From Cunninghamia lanceolata (lineage: Eukaryota > Streptophyta > Pinopsida > Cupressales > Cupressaceae), in contig BSBN01000809.1 in assembly GCA_027924645.1 (NCBI GenBank), positions 48,576,001-48,640,000 on the forward strand: a DNA stretch of 64,000 nt, in the 5' to 3' direction. Below the pieces are notes generated by a model. It was given only the letters and a program-made list of their open reading frames with translations. It did not search any database and had not been told where the DNA came from. Positions 11,928-23,204 of the stretch are shown here, piece after piece. Each line of letters begins with the position of its first letter. Position 1 is the stretch's first letter. The position numbers were made by a program, and so were the translations under genes.

Positions 11928-12613
11928 GACCTCTATGTCTATCACAAGTCAACTTAAGGGACTGATACATTCGGTAAGCACACATTTTGAATCTTTTGAA
12001 AATCAGCTGAGATAAAAGTAAAGCAAGAATTCAATGAGAAAAGACTAAATGAGTTAAAAAAAATGATAGCTAATGATAAAATACAATTAGACAATAGATT
12101 TAATGGCATTCAAGATGCATTAAAGAAGCCAGTGATATATATAAATTTTGTCTATCTTGGCCGGAAGCTACAAAGAAAATAGAAGAAAAGATCAAAGATT
12201 TAGAGCAGAAACTAATGAACATATCTAAGTCATTTTATTCGGTAACTGAATCAATAGGTGGCAAAGAAAGTCAAGCCATCAAAATTCAAAATGAGTTGAA
12301 TAGTTTAATAAGTGAAAGGGATCAAATAAAAGGAAGAATGTGTCAGTTAAGAGGACTGATTAGTCCCAAGTTGGAGTCCATGTTCAATCTGGCAGTTGAA
12401 GCTCAAACAGCTTCACAAACTGATGCACCCACTGATCTGCATAAGGCAAAAACCCTAGTTTTCTTACTCAATGAACAAATCCAAATTTTGGACAATGTTA
12501 AGAAGGGTTGGGATGGTGATTGGCATAGATCAAGAATGTTTTCAATGACATCCTTAAGTGTATGTAAGATTAAGTTGAAGACTGTATTTGTAAATATGCA
12601 GCAGAGTACATAG
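11928..12613 (+). pseudogene. E1 reading frame, C-terminal part
   Basis: Broken coding-like sequence with stops and frame changes up to about 12200. It is followed by a 132-codon open stretch at 12215-12613 (SVTESIGGKESQAIKIQNELNSLI, then QILDNVKKGWDGDWHRSR). It is rich in Lys, Glu, Gln and Ile, with heptad-like spacing suggesting a coiled coil. It ends about 60 bp before the first polypurine tract, so it is the natural 3' end of the E1 gene. I recognise no domain. Confidence 0.45.
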
Positions 12614-12672
12614 TAAATTTCACAGTTTTGACAAGTTTTTGATTCTGAAAAACACCCTTTGCCATTGATGTC

Positions 12673-12808
12673 AAAGGGGGAGAGAAGATCAGTGAAAAAT
12701 GAGAAAACATCTTAGGGGGAGAAGGAATATAGAAGTGAATATAGAAAGGGGGAGTAGTCAAGGCATCATTTTTCACTAAGTGTTGCCATCAATGCCAAAG
12801 GGGGAGAT
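12673..12808 (+). other. E1 multiple polypurine tracts
   Basis: Four A/G tracts built on 'gggggag' stand at about 12673-12684, 12712-12725, 12743-12754 and 12796-12808, the last touching the LTR. The first and last also share the preceding context (ttgatgtcaaa / tcaatgccaaa). Repeated polypurine tracts before the 3' LTR are a known hallmark of Sireviruses. Confidence 0.8.
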
Positions 12809-14530
12809 TGTTGGCAAGAGACATTGCTCTAGAGATAACCTATGTGTGCTGTCATTGATGGCAACATGGCCAAGAAGATACATTAGCATGACAAGAAGAC
12901 ATCACTCTAGAAGACCAACTTCGTTTGGCAGCAAGGCACAAGTGTGGAAGGTCAAAATGACTAAGTATGGACAGGTACAAAGTATGAGACAGAAAAAGGA
13001 TCAGTATGCCTACACAAAAGAAGACCACCTAATGTAGATTAGGTATGATGATTCATGGCTATATGATGATGATTTAGTCTAGTGATCAAGTCATGATCTT
13101 CTCCGGAAGTCATGTGACGAAAATGTCTAAGTCCAGACAAACAAGGGAAAGACAGAGATAGGGAACAGTACTCAGTAGACTGGTCTGCATTCCTCTGCAA
13201 GTGCACATCTTGGTCATTGATTTTGAAAGAAGCAAGAGGTATTTCAGTACTACCCAAATCTAGGATCATAACCTCTAAAGTTTAATATATCACATTTTAC
13301 CAGTTGCTCAATATCGGGTTCCAGTTCAATAGTATTTCTCTATGACAAAGCAACAGTTCCATGATCTGCATTCTGACATGCAGAAGTATTTTGCTTTGCA
13401 ATTTTGAGGTGTTGTAAACACTTGTGTGAAGCGTTTAAATCTAGAGTTGTAAGATTTGAAGTCCACTAGAAAGATAGTTGCAAGCTGCTGAGTATCGCTA
13501 CAATGTTTGACAGAGTTTGACTGTGATAGAGTTTGAGTTCTGATGGTCTGCATCTTTCCGCTAAAGAATCTTTTTCTTTTCTATTCTGAAGGTATGATGG
13601 GTGACGTCTAAGGAGTCTTTGACATGATTTTGAACAAGCCATGTGGTCTGCAGTGAAAGTTGTGATTTGGTAGTTGAACTGAACTAGTGGCAGTTTGAGT
13701 TTGAGGCCGACATAATAGTTTGATTTATGAGCGATAAGTTCTATTGATTAGAACTTTATCCTAAGAAGTTCTATAGTTGGATCTGACATATGAGAAGATG
13801 TTTCAAATTTTATTTGGGTCTGCAATGTATTTTGATGAATGGATTTGGCCAACAAGCTACAAGTTTATCAACTATACGCTTCATCTGAGTATGTCAACCT
13901 AATATGAAGATCTTAAGTGTTGCCGATATATATATGGGATTGAATTCTATGTTTGGAAAAAAATGTGAATGTAATGTGTGTGAAGAAGTACTATGAATGT
14001 GATTGATGCAAGTATCAGAATAGTAAAGCAGAGATCGAAGATCAGTGATGATGAAGACTCAAGACTCAATATTCAATTGCTAAATGACTACACCCTGGCA
14101 TACTGATAGATGCTTTTATAGTATTCTTATTCCTTATACAATTTCATTTGTACTTGGTAGTGATCCTAGTTATAAGCATTCAGTAGGGTTTAATAGCCCT
14201 CATTGTAATCTTTCTAGGTTTAGGGTTGTGGCAGTGAGCCTACTAAACCTAGTTGTACTTCATGGCAGTGAGCCAGCATGTTTTGGGCCCGTGGAGTGAC
14301 CAAGCCTAAACATCATCATTTGTAAAAGATTACAATTTATATTGAGAGCTAATCCTCTCCATGGTTTTTCCCTTTCTTGGGTTTTCCACATAAAAATCTA
14401 GTGTCTATGTGTCATGTTTTTATGGCTTGTATTTCTGTGGTTACTTTGCTTTCTAATTATTAAAGTTTGTAATTGGTTTAATTGTTTAAATTTAAGAATA
14501 CCGATTCACCCCCTCTCTCAGTATTCAACA
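12809..14530 (+). repeat. E1 3' LTR
   Basis: 1722 bp, starts TGTTGGCAAGAG and ends GTATTCAACA. The U5-like end carries 'ggtttttccctttcttgggttttccac' sense motifs, which appear in reverse complement near 50 and 10970. The next bases (ataat, 14531-14535) would be the right target-site duplication; the left one is outside the window. Confidence 0.85.
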
Positions 14531-14533
14531 ATA

Positions 14534-15060
14534 ATGAATTTAGAAATATGATCATTGAAAGATTTGACAAGAAATATCCTTAGTTACACTTTAGAGAGCT
14601 TGCTCAGTTGTAATAGTATGGTTCCATGGATACTTACATCTCAGAGTTTTAGAGACTTTTAGTTATGGTTGCCAGCATCTCAGAGAGAAGACTTGTAGTC
14701 CTTTTAAGTGAGAGACTAATGGAGCCAATAAGAGGATGGGTTAAGGCATTTGACCCACCATATTTACAAGAAGCAATAAGGAAAGCGAGTATGGAGTTAG
14801 CTACTCCTAGAAACAAATTTTAATCAAGGACCTTCCAACATAAGAAAGACAAGAAGCATTTTCATAAAGATTTAAATGAGACCAAAAATTCATCATCAAG
14901 AATGGATGAAGAGGTACTAAATGACTTGAGGAAGAAGAAATTATGCTTCAATTGCAAGGAATCATGGGCCCCAAGCCATAAGTGCTCTGCTAAGGGCAAA
15001 TCTCATCAAATAGAGTACTATTCTTCTGATGAATCAATAACAAAAAAATCAGAACAATAG
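14534..15060 (+). pseudogene. gag: G1 gag (C-terminal half and zinc knuckle)
   Basis: The retrotransposon-gag domain continues from the E1 junction (IIERFDKKY, then LVVMVASISERRLVVLLSERLMEPIRGW after frame corrections). It is followed by a CCHC knuckle near 14944-14990 (LCFNCKES ... PSHKC). A TAG at 15058-15060 replaces the CAG kept by G2 at 23149-23151. The N-terminal part is missing from the window because E1 is inserted here. Confidence 0.85.
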
Positions 15061-15480
15061 TCTGATTTGGAGGAGAAAGAAGAAGAAGAATCTTCAAAAG
15101 AGTCAGAAAGGGAGAAAGAAAGTGAAGGCACACTTGCACAACTTTCGAGTTTTCAAAAAAATGAGTCTTTTAGAGTTTGTGGAGTACTTTGTGGACAGCA
15201 TGTAGTGGCATTGATTGATATAGGAGCTTCACAAAATTTTAATGATGGAGTAGTGGCTCATAGAGGACACAAGACAGAAGAGGTTGATGGTTTTAAGGTA
15301 ATGGTAGCTGATGGTGCACCAAAATGATCCCCTAGTTGAGCCTTTAGTTGAGAAATTATGAAGTCAAGGATTACTTCTATGTAGTGAATATTAGAGATAT
15401 GGATGCAATGCTTGACATGCAATGGCTACAATCTTTGGGGGAGGTCACATTGAATCTTTAAACCATAGAGGTCAAATTTC
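15061..15480 (+). pseudogene. pol: G1 aspartic protease
   Basis: An acidic linker (EEKEEEESSKESE) leads into a retropepsin-like domain: VLCGQHVVALIDIGASQNF, in which the family's D-T-G triad reads D-I-G, so a key Thr is changed. The second half (DAMLDMQWLQSLGEV) is in another frame after about 15330. It is homologous to G2 23200-23730. Confidence 0.8.
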
Positions 15481-15599
15481 AATTAGATGGTAAGAAGGTG
15501 GTGTTAAGAGGAATGTCTAATGGTGGGCCTAATGTAGTCACTTTCAAAAGGATGGAGGGATTGATTAGACATGATCAGGTTGAGTGGGCGATAGAGTGT

Positions 15600-16490
15600 A
15601 TTATTATGTCTATCATCACAAAATAGGAAAAGAGAAGTTATCATCCAAATGTGTAGGCTTTGCTAACCAAGCATAGCAAAGTTTTTGGTGGTATACCTCC
15701 TTGGAGGGCTCCTAAGAGAGGCATGAAGCATGTGATAGAGTTAGAGGAGGGTGCCAAACTAGTCATAACAACTCCATATAGGCATCCGAAGAGACACGAT
15801 AATGAAATTGAAAAGGCAATTAATGAGCTCCTGGATATGGATCATATTCGCCCAAGTAAGAGCCCATTTGCATCTTCAATTGTTTTAGTGAAGAAGAATG
15901 GGACTATGCATATGTACATAGAATACAAGTCTTTAAACAAGAAGACTATCAAGAACAGGTATCCCATTATGAGGATTGATGAGCTACATTAAGCAGTCTA
16001 GTTCTCTAAGATAGACTTGAGATTAGGTTACCATCAGATATGGGTTCGTGAGGAGGACATAGAGAAGATTGCTTTCAGGTTCCATTTTGGTCATTATGAA
16101 TTTTTAGTTATGCCCTTTAGTTTAACCAACGCTCCTTCTACATTCTAGTCTTGTATGAATCAGGTGTTTAACAAGTATCTCCATAAGTTTGTTTTAATAT
16201 TTTTTAATGGCATCTTGATTTTTAGCAAGACTTGGGAAGAACATATGAGACATATTGATGAGGTGTTGAGCATCCTTGAGAGAGAGTCTTTGTATGCAAA
16301 GTAATCTAAATGTGAATTTGGCATCATAGAACTTCTATATCTTGGCCATATAATCATCTCCAATGGTGTTAGTGTTGATCAGGAAAAGATCAAAGCAATA
16401 ATATATTGGCCTCCACCTACTAACCTCTTTTAGTTGAAGGGATTATTTGGTCTTTGTGGTTTCTATATGAGGTTCATGAAAGTTTTTTCA
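15600..16490 (+). pseudogene. pol: G1 reverse transcriptase
   Basis: Shows KHSKVFGGIPPWRAPKRG, then [74 protein letters not shown] and [20 protein letters not shown]. The catalytic Asp-Asp pair is gone: codons 16206-16211 read Asn-Gly (FFNGILIFSKTW). Stops at about 16146 and 16431 replace Gln codons; at the second, G2 keeps CAG (24930). Confidence 0.9.
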
Positions 16491-17100
16491 TAGGTGGTTG
16501 CCCGACTTACAGATCTAACTAAAAAGGGGGATTTTTCATGGTCTAATGCAACACATAAATGCTTTGATTAGTTTAAGAAAATCATGAGCACATGTCCTGT
16601 TTTAGCTATACCTAATTTCTCCAAGCCATTTGAACTTGAGTGTGATGCATTCAATGAAGGGATAGGTGTTGTCCTAATGCAAAATAAGAATCCTATTGCC
16701 TTTGAAAGCAAGAATTTGAAGGGTGCATAAAAGAGTTATTCTATTTATGATAAGGAGATGCTTGCAATTATGCATGCCTTAGACAAGTTCAGGCAATATC
16801 TTGTTGAAGGTAAGTTCAATGTTAAAACCAATCACAATAGCCTCAAGTATTTCCTTAACTAGAAAGAACTCAATGATAGACAACAGAAGTGGGTTAGTAA
16901 GTTATAAGCTTATGACTTTGACATTGAATATGTCAAAGGGAAGAAGAATATAGTGGATGATGCTTTGTCCAGAAGGCCACATTTATGTTCCATGATGATG
17001 GAGATCATTGTTGGTTGGAAAGAGCAAATTCTTGCAAAGGGTGCCAAAAACTCCTTTTCCACTAGTGTTATTGATGGTACTTTACAAGGTACACATTAAT
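16491..17100 (+). pseudogene. pol: G1 RNase H (Ty3 type)
   Basis: Contains FELECDAFNEGIGVVLMQN, then SIYDKEMLAIMHALDKFRQYL, NHNSLKYFLN and the tether QQKWVSKL*AYDFDIEYVKGKKNIVDDALSRRPHL. Stops at 16860-16862 (TAG for Gln) and 16905-16907 (TAA for Arg CGA) are reversible by comparison with G2. Its downstream linker is split by the solo LTR at 17113. Confidence 0.9.
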
Positions 17101-17112
17101 GAGTGAACTCAC

Positions 17113-17509
17113 TGTTAGGGTTAGCCCGCAGAAGATATCAATTAAATGCAAATAAAGATTAAACAAAGGAAGGGAAATACACAGAAATAATAACAGTGAG
17201 AGACAAGTTTTAACATGGTTCACCCAAACTCGGGCTACATCCACCAAACAAAGAGTCCAATATTATTATCCAGTAAATCAAACTGATTACAACCAGCAAT
17301 CCCTACAACTCAATACCGCTGCAAATGCTACAATACAACATGTCGCAAAACCCTAACCCTTAGTCACTTTTTATCAAGCCTTTTTGACGGTTACAAAAAT
17401 AGGGTTTTCTTATGTCGGTTACAAAAAATAGGAATTTTTATGTCAGCTCCAAAAAAGGGATACATGGCTAGTATACAGTACTTTCCTGATTAGTTGCCAC
17501 CTACCAACA
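17113..17509 (-). mobile_element. 397-bp solo LTR in G1
   Basis: Bounded TGTTAGGGTTAG ... CTACCAACA with a perfect target-site duplication ctcac (17108-17112 and 17510-17514). The G2 copy is uninterrupted at the same site (about 25614). On the minus strand the U5-like motif 'gatgtagcccgagtttgggtgaacc' is in the usual place for a Copia LTR, so the element was inserted in minus orientation. Confidence 0.92.
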
Positions 17510-17514
17510 CTCAC

Positions 17515-18260
17515 CCTTTAAAAAGGGAGAATCTTCTTAGTACTTGAATTGAGGCTTAAGGTTAAGATTATGAGGTCATTTCATGATATACCCATGGCTA
17601 GTCACTCAGGTTTCTTTAAGACTTACACGAAGATCTGGTAAAGATTTTCTTGGAAAGGACTTAAGAATGAAGTCCTTAAGTATGGTAGAAAGTGTCCTAC
17701 ATGTCAACAAAATAAGAATGAAAATACTTATCCTGCTAGTTTGTTGCATCCCCTGCCTAATCCCAATGAAAAATGGGAAAGGATCTCTATAGACTTCATT
17801 ACATGGCTTCCCAAAGTGCAGGGTAAGGATTGCATATATGTTGTTGTTGATAGATTGACAAACTTTGCGCACTTCTTTTCTATTTTTACAATGTTGACAT
17901 CAGTACAAGTGGGGGATTTGTTTTTTAGAGAAGTTTTTAGGTTGCACGGAATGCCTAAGAACATTGTAAGTGATAGGGATAACAAGTTTTTGAGCTTGGT
18001 TTAGCAGGAATTATTTAGATTGAGTGGGACTAAGCTCACTCCTAGTGTGATTTATCACCCACAAACTGATGGGAAACATAAATTGTCAACAAGTGGGTGG
18101 AAGGGTACCTCAAGAATCATGTTTCAGGGCAATAGAAGGCATGGGTGTGATGGTTGTGTTTACATGAGTACTATTATAATTCTACTTACCACATGTCTAT
18201 CAAGATGTCACCATTTATGGCATTGTATGGATATGAAGTCCCTAGCTTCATAGATTTACT
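17515..18260 (+). pseudogene. pol: G1 integrase
   Basis: The HHCC zinc-binding part (SHSGFFKTY ... CPTCQQNKNE) is followed by the core with Asp in RISIDFITWLPKVQG (near 17790) and Asp in IVSDRDNKF (near 17975). HPQTDG follows, but the expected Gln-Thr-Glu after it reads Lys-His-Lys, so the third acidic residue is lost, and the frame then drifts. Stops occur, for example at 18001. Confidence 0.88.
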
Positions 18261-18359
18261 ATTTTGTGATTGTAGGGTGCCCAAAGCTAAGGATTTATTG
18301 CAGTAGAACTAGGACATAATGAATTCCTTGAAAGAAAACCTCCAACATGTTTAGAATCA

Positions 18360-18819
18360 ATAGAAGTTGTATGCAAATCAACACCATATAAAGCATGCAT
18401 TTGAGGTGGGTGACATGGTTTATTTGAGATTGCAACCCTACAGGCAATCCACTCTCGAGAAGAGTGGATCAAAGAAGTTAAAGCCATATTTTTATGGTCC
18501 ATTCAAGATCTCCAAGATTATTGGAGAAGTGGCATATGAATTGGAGGTACCTGAGAGTAGAAAGGTGCACAATGTCTTCCACGTGTCTCACCTCAAGAAG
18601 GCACTTAGGCATAATGTTGTTGCCTCTACTGAGTTACCCCCTTTGGATGAGGAAGGGAAACTTTTGTTGGTTCAAGAGACAATTATTGATTATAGGGAGC
18701 ATACTTTGATAAAGAGGATCTTTGGTGAAGTGGAAGAATTTACCGGTGGAGGATGCTACTTGGGAGAGTGAGTGGATATTACAACATCAAGATTTGTAAT
18801 TTCTTGGGGACATGCAATT
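18360..18819 (+). pseudogene. pol: G1 integrase C-terminus and chromodomain
   Basis: GDMVYLRLQPYRQSTLEKSG and LKPYFYGPFKISKIIGEVAYELEVPES (the GPY/F module), then VFHVSHLKK, then a chromodomain tail that is frameshifted here (the G2 copy reads EYLVKWKNLLVEDTTWESE). Chromodomains steer chromovirus insertion towards heterochromatin. Confidence 0.88.
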
Positions 18820-18834
18820 CTGGGGAGGGAGGAC
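18820..18834 (+). other. G1 polypurine tract
   Basis: 'ctggggagggaggac' directly before LTR A. The same tract precedes LTR B. Confidence 0.8.
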
Positions 18835-21748
18835 TGTAATGTCCCCTTCTCAGGCCTAGTCAGTTTAGTGATCGTTAGCCTATTCCCTGAGTTCTTGTAG
18901 GCTAATCAGTGTGGTAGGGGGACTCTAAAGATCATGGAGAGCACTACTTTTGTTTTTATTGTTTTCTATTTGTAGCTTTGAGATGAATTGACATTATAGA
19001 TCGTAGTGATGCTTTCAGAAGCATTTTTGGACTCCTAATTTGTGCTCCACACTTCTTGGAGAACATGTCTGTTTTTAGTAAGTTATTGAGTTGGCAACTG
19101 TCATCATCCCACTGCTTTAGTTAGGTCATGGCATGTTCGGTTTCAATTTTTGATGCCTTGGTAGAGCTTTCCACAATTCGGGTGTGTTTTGGGTAAAATT
19201 TGGATAAGGGTTTTATGTTTTCCCTAGTTTGAATCCTCCTTTCCAAAAAACCTTCTTAGGGCTTTTCAACCAAGTGCCTCACCTATCAAGAGGAGAGTCA
19301 GCTATCAGATTTGAGTTGCCACTTGGTTTTCTACTGGAAAATTTAGATGTGATCATACAAGTTTGCCAATTGATGTTTTTATGTCCTTAAAACCCTAATT
19401 TAAGCAAATAATAATCAAATCTGTGAATTACGACAAATACTATAGGAAATAGACAGAGGGAAGAGAACCTTAACTCACTATTTTTTGTAGTCAGAAAATG
19501 GAAAAATACCAAACAACGGTGATAGTGTCCTAGTCCAATGCACAACATTTTCCGCACAGTCCCAATCTTCTTCTGGCACTGATCTCTGCTACACTTTCTA
19601 TTTCCCGTGATCTAAATTTTGAGGACAAGGTTGATGGCACCTTGTCCCGAAATGTTGAACAATGTTCGCTTCTTTTTAGATCTGGAATCTTCAATGTCTG
19701 CCTTCTTGCTCTACAACACCACTTTCTCTAGATTCGACACCTATAACCTGCAATCACAAGGAGTGTGGGAGGGGGTTGTGGTGTTTCGAGGCTTGCCTCA
19801 GTCAAGCCCTAGAGAGACATTCAAGTCTTCCGAACACCGTTGTCAAAGAGAGTGTGTGCCCTTGGGAGGCAGAGGCAAAAAACAAATGATAATGATTGAT
19901 AAAGCACAATAAATGATACCTTGATGATGAAGCTCTCATGGAAGGAAGAAGCTCTTCAATGCCATGAGGAGAAGATGCAACCCAACCTGTAAACAAACAC
20001 AATAACAATGCTATGCCCTGCAACACAATGAAAATCAAAAGTATGCCAATACCTTTAAAACATAAACATCCTCTAGATATCTTCTAGTTTGCAAATGATA
20101 ACCTAAACATGCTTTTATATGCAACTATTAAGATTCCTGCCAAGAATTTTGTATTTGAAACTTATGATGTCGGCCTAAAGACCAAATAACGGTCATAAAA
20201 CTGACATTTCAAATTAGGCCAGACCCAAAATAGGGTTGTACTAGGGCGCTAGAGCCCTTGTCCACCGCTATCTTTGCTCAAGATTCATTAAATTGTAGCC
20301 CCCTAGGTCCTATTTGCCACAAGACCCATGGGTTTTCTCATCGAGAGTCTAATTTAACATGCAAAAATGCTCTAAATGCAAATCTAAAGACCTGGGAGCT
20401 AAACCTTTAGGAAAAAGCCCCCAAGGGTGCATTTTTTTTACATAATAAGGTGTAGTATTTAAATTATACACTTAAGTTTCTAATGTTTAATATTTGATTA
20501 TTCAATTGAGTGTTATAATTTATAAAGTTGTTTTATGACCCCTCCTTAAGTAGGTGCCTAGGGAGTGAGAGGGAATATGTTATTAATGTTATTTTAATTC
20601 CTCAAGAAGGGTGTTGGGGAAAAAGGAGCTTATTTTATATTTTAAAATTGGGTTTCCCTCCAAGAAAAATATAAAAGGAGGTTGGAGGTCTCATTTTCGG
20701 TATGCTAAAGATTTCTTATGTTGTTATGCTGCCAGAATGAACTTGTGTGTTCTCCTATGATCTTTTGAGGACAAAAACCCTCATTAGATTTTCTAGTTTT
20801 GGATTTAAAAGATAATCCCTAGCTAGTTTGGAGTGGTTCTACTCAAGAATCACCATTGTTATTCACGGATTTCCAGTTTTAAGGTTTCATTGAAAAACTT
20901 ATCAAGATTGCAGGCAATAATAAATTTGTGACTTTTTGAAGGTTATATGCAAATTTAAGGTTCATTTGAAATATATTTGTCAAGGGTTTAATACCCCAAA
21001 TATCAATGGCTATATTGAAGACCAATATTCAAGAGTTTGTGGAAATGAAAATAGTCATTGCCTATCCTCCATCAGTCGCAACTCATTTTTTGAGACTAGG
21101 CTCAACCTTTATTATATCAGCTACTCCATATTGATGCAAATTTTATTCCATATGTTGCTTGCCTATGATTTAAAAAGGGAACGCTTGGTATTAGTAATGA
21201 ACAAGTTGTGAGGTGGCGTGAGAGTTTATGATGGGACCTTCCTATATTCAGCCACCCCTTTTTAAGGGATCTAATTAGAGATTGCAACCTTCAAAGAAAT
21301 ACATGGACTCTAAGTTGAATGCATGGAGGTTGGTTTGGAAGTGTTGAAGTATGCAAGGCATCACCTAGCTCTTGTGGGACCATTCCATATCCCAACTACC
21401 TAGTTGAAGACCATTCATGCACATGTGTATTGAGCTCTATTCTTGGTATGTAATATTTTAGTTCTATAATATCGATTTATAAACATCAACTGGGTGTTAT
21501 TGTATTTAGTCTTCATTATTATAAGAGTGTAGTAAATAGTTTGACAAAATGCTTCTATATCTTCTTTGTATTTTATGATAATTTATGAATGATTTGTGTT
21601 TCAAATATGTAAACAAACCTTTCTATCACAAAACACTCTAAGAATATTGTGGGATGTGCAAAATGCAAAATGTTTGACAAAAAGTCTGCATCATATAAGT
21701 CAAAAAAAATTGTGGGTTTTAGGAAAAAATTTGAGGGTGGTTATTACA
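18835..21748 (+). repeat. LTR A, shared by G1 (as 3' LTR) and G2 (as 5' LTR)
   Basis: Starts TGTAATGTCCCC and ends GGTTATTACA, followed at once by a primer binding site. Without the insert at 19185-20447 it is about 1.65 kb and aligns to LTR B. Only one LTR stands between the two internal regions and there is no target-site duplication, the signature of unequal recombination between LTRs. Confidence 0.85.
19185..20447. mobile_element. 1263-bp insert in LTR A, probable solo LTR
   Basis: LTR B reads straight through this point (cgggtggagtattt near 26930). The insert starts TGTTTTGGG, ends ATAATA (possibly ATAACA with C to T) and is flanked by gggtg (19180-19184) and aggtg (20448-20452), one mismatch. 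No coding capacity is visible. The alternative is a deletion in LTR B through 'ggtg' microhomology. Canonical LTRs of about 1.6 kb favour an insertion. Confidence 0.55.
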
Positions 21749-21749
21749 G

Positions 21750-21760
21750 TGGTATCAGAA
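21750..21760 (+). other. G2 primer binding site
   Basis: TGGTATCAGAA, one base after LTR A. It matches the initiator-Met tRNA complement for ten of eleven bases. Confidence 0.8.
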
Positions 21761-21819
21761 TTGGTTTTTCCTACCAGCCTATGATTTTTTATCCTGCATG
21801 CAGCTGCAGTTTATTCTAT

Positions 21820-23200
21820 GAGTGAAAGAGAAATAAAATATTATAATAGATAGAAAAAAGATAGATATATCAGAGGCCACAAACCCTAATTAAAGATAAT
21901 TTTTTTGAGGTTTTAAGAGTTCATCAAGTTCATATAGGTGATAGTGACATTTCTTTTGAGAACATGGTAGAAAGAGATAAAAGACTAGAAAAACTAGATA
22001 GTCCCAGTTCCAGAGTAGAGAAGAAATTTGATACCATGCTAGACATGATGTCCCAATTGTTGGCAAAGATGAGTTAGAATGTGCCTCAAGCACCTCCAGT
22101 TTAGAATGGAGAAACTAATGGTTCTAACAATAATAATCATTTGAATATTGGACACATTGTCAAAGCAACTTTTGGATCAGTTTCCAGACCTCTCCAACCT
22201 ATCTTCACTCATGGGGAGGAGATCCCACCTATGCAAGAGGTCCAAATACTGATGGAAAATGAACTAAGGGCTAGCTATGTATAGTATATAACTCTTCCAA
22301 CTGAGATTTATGATTTGTTGATATTAGAACAGTTTATCAACCAAAAGAAGAAGAGGGACGATGGAAGAGCTGAGCACAAAGGACCACATGTGCAGAGGGA
22401 CTGCCATCAAGAATTGGGAAAGGTAACTTTGGCACACTTTGATGGGAGTGATAAGTTTTCAGCTAGAGCCTGGGTACAGAAGTTAGACAATTGTTTTACA
22501 CTCATACCCATGACGAAGGATGAAACAATTAACTTTGCTACACTCCACTTAGATGGGACAACCCATGAGTGGTGGTACCATGGCTTGGTTACCCTAGGCC
22601 ACAACTTGATCACCACCTATGATGAATTTAGAAATAGGCTCATTGAAAGATTTGACAAGAAAGATCATGAGTTACACTTTAGAGAACTTGTTCAGTTGAA
22701 ACAATATGGTTCCATGGATACTTACATCTCGATGTTTTAGAGACTTTCAGTTATGATTGCCAGCATCTCAGAGAGAAGACTTGTAGTCCTTTTTAGTGAG
22801 GGACAAATGGAGCCAATCAGAGGATGGGTTAAAGTATTTGACCCACCATATTTATAGGAGGCAATAAGGAAAGCAAGGAGTACGGAGTTAGCTACCCCTA
22901 GAAACAAATTTTAGTCAAGGATCTTCCAACATAAGAAAGACAAGAAGCGTTTTCATAAAGATTTAAATTAGACCAAAAAGTCATCATCAAGAATTGATGA
23001 ATATGTCCTAAATGACTTGAGGAAGAAGAAATTATGCTTCAATTGCAAGGAACCATGGGCCCCTGGCCATAAGTTCTTTGTTAAGGGCAAAGCTCACCAA
23101 ATAGAGTACTATTCTTCTGATGAATCAACAATAGAAAAATCAGAACAACAGTATGATTTGGAGGAGAAAGAGGAAGAAGAAACTTCATAAGAGTCAAAAA
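21820..23200 (+). pseudogene. gag: G2 gag
   Basis: The Ty3 gag domain is clearest at 22315-22740 (ARAWVQKLDNCFTLIPM, then FATLHLDGTTHEWWYHG, YDEFRNRLIERFDKKD, LHFRELVQLKQYGSMDTYI). The frame continues past a TAG at 22738 to a CCHC knuckle near 23035-23085 (LCFNCKEPWAPGHKF), whose last Cys is changed to Phe. Upstream of 22315 there are many stops. The acidic linker (EEKEEEETS) leads to the protease. Confidence 0.9.
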
Positions 23201-23204
23201 GGGA

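Larger units (their letters stand above)
1240..14530 (+). mobile_element. E1: non-autonomous Copia-type LTR retrotransposon with its own ORF (5' end off window)
   Basis: A plus-strand element. Its 3' LTR (12809-14530) is preceded by an array of polypurine tracts, and its internal region carries a long Lys/Glu-rich reading frame but no protease, integrase, reverse transcriptase or RNase H that I can find. The 5' LTR must lie left of the window. It sits inside the gag of chromovirus G1: the base after the LTR (14531) continues G1 gag in the same register as the G2 copy near 22620. It was invaded later by C1 (4283-10600) and a solo LTR (10831-11922). Several 'gggggag' tracts before the 3' LTR are a described Sirevirus (Copia) trait; the Sirevirus affiliation is inference. 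Confidence 0.7.
14531..18834 (+). mobile_element. G1: internal region of a Ty3 chromovirus, 5' part cut off by E1
   Basis: Gag, protease, reverse transcriptase, RNase H, integrase and chromodomain in Ty3 order, very similar to G2 (21749-26582). The first part of gag and its 5' LTR lie on the other side of E1, off the window. It ends at a polypurine tract and LTR A. Many stops and frameshifts make it non-functional. Confidence 0.93.
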
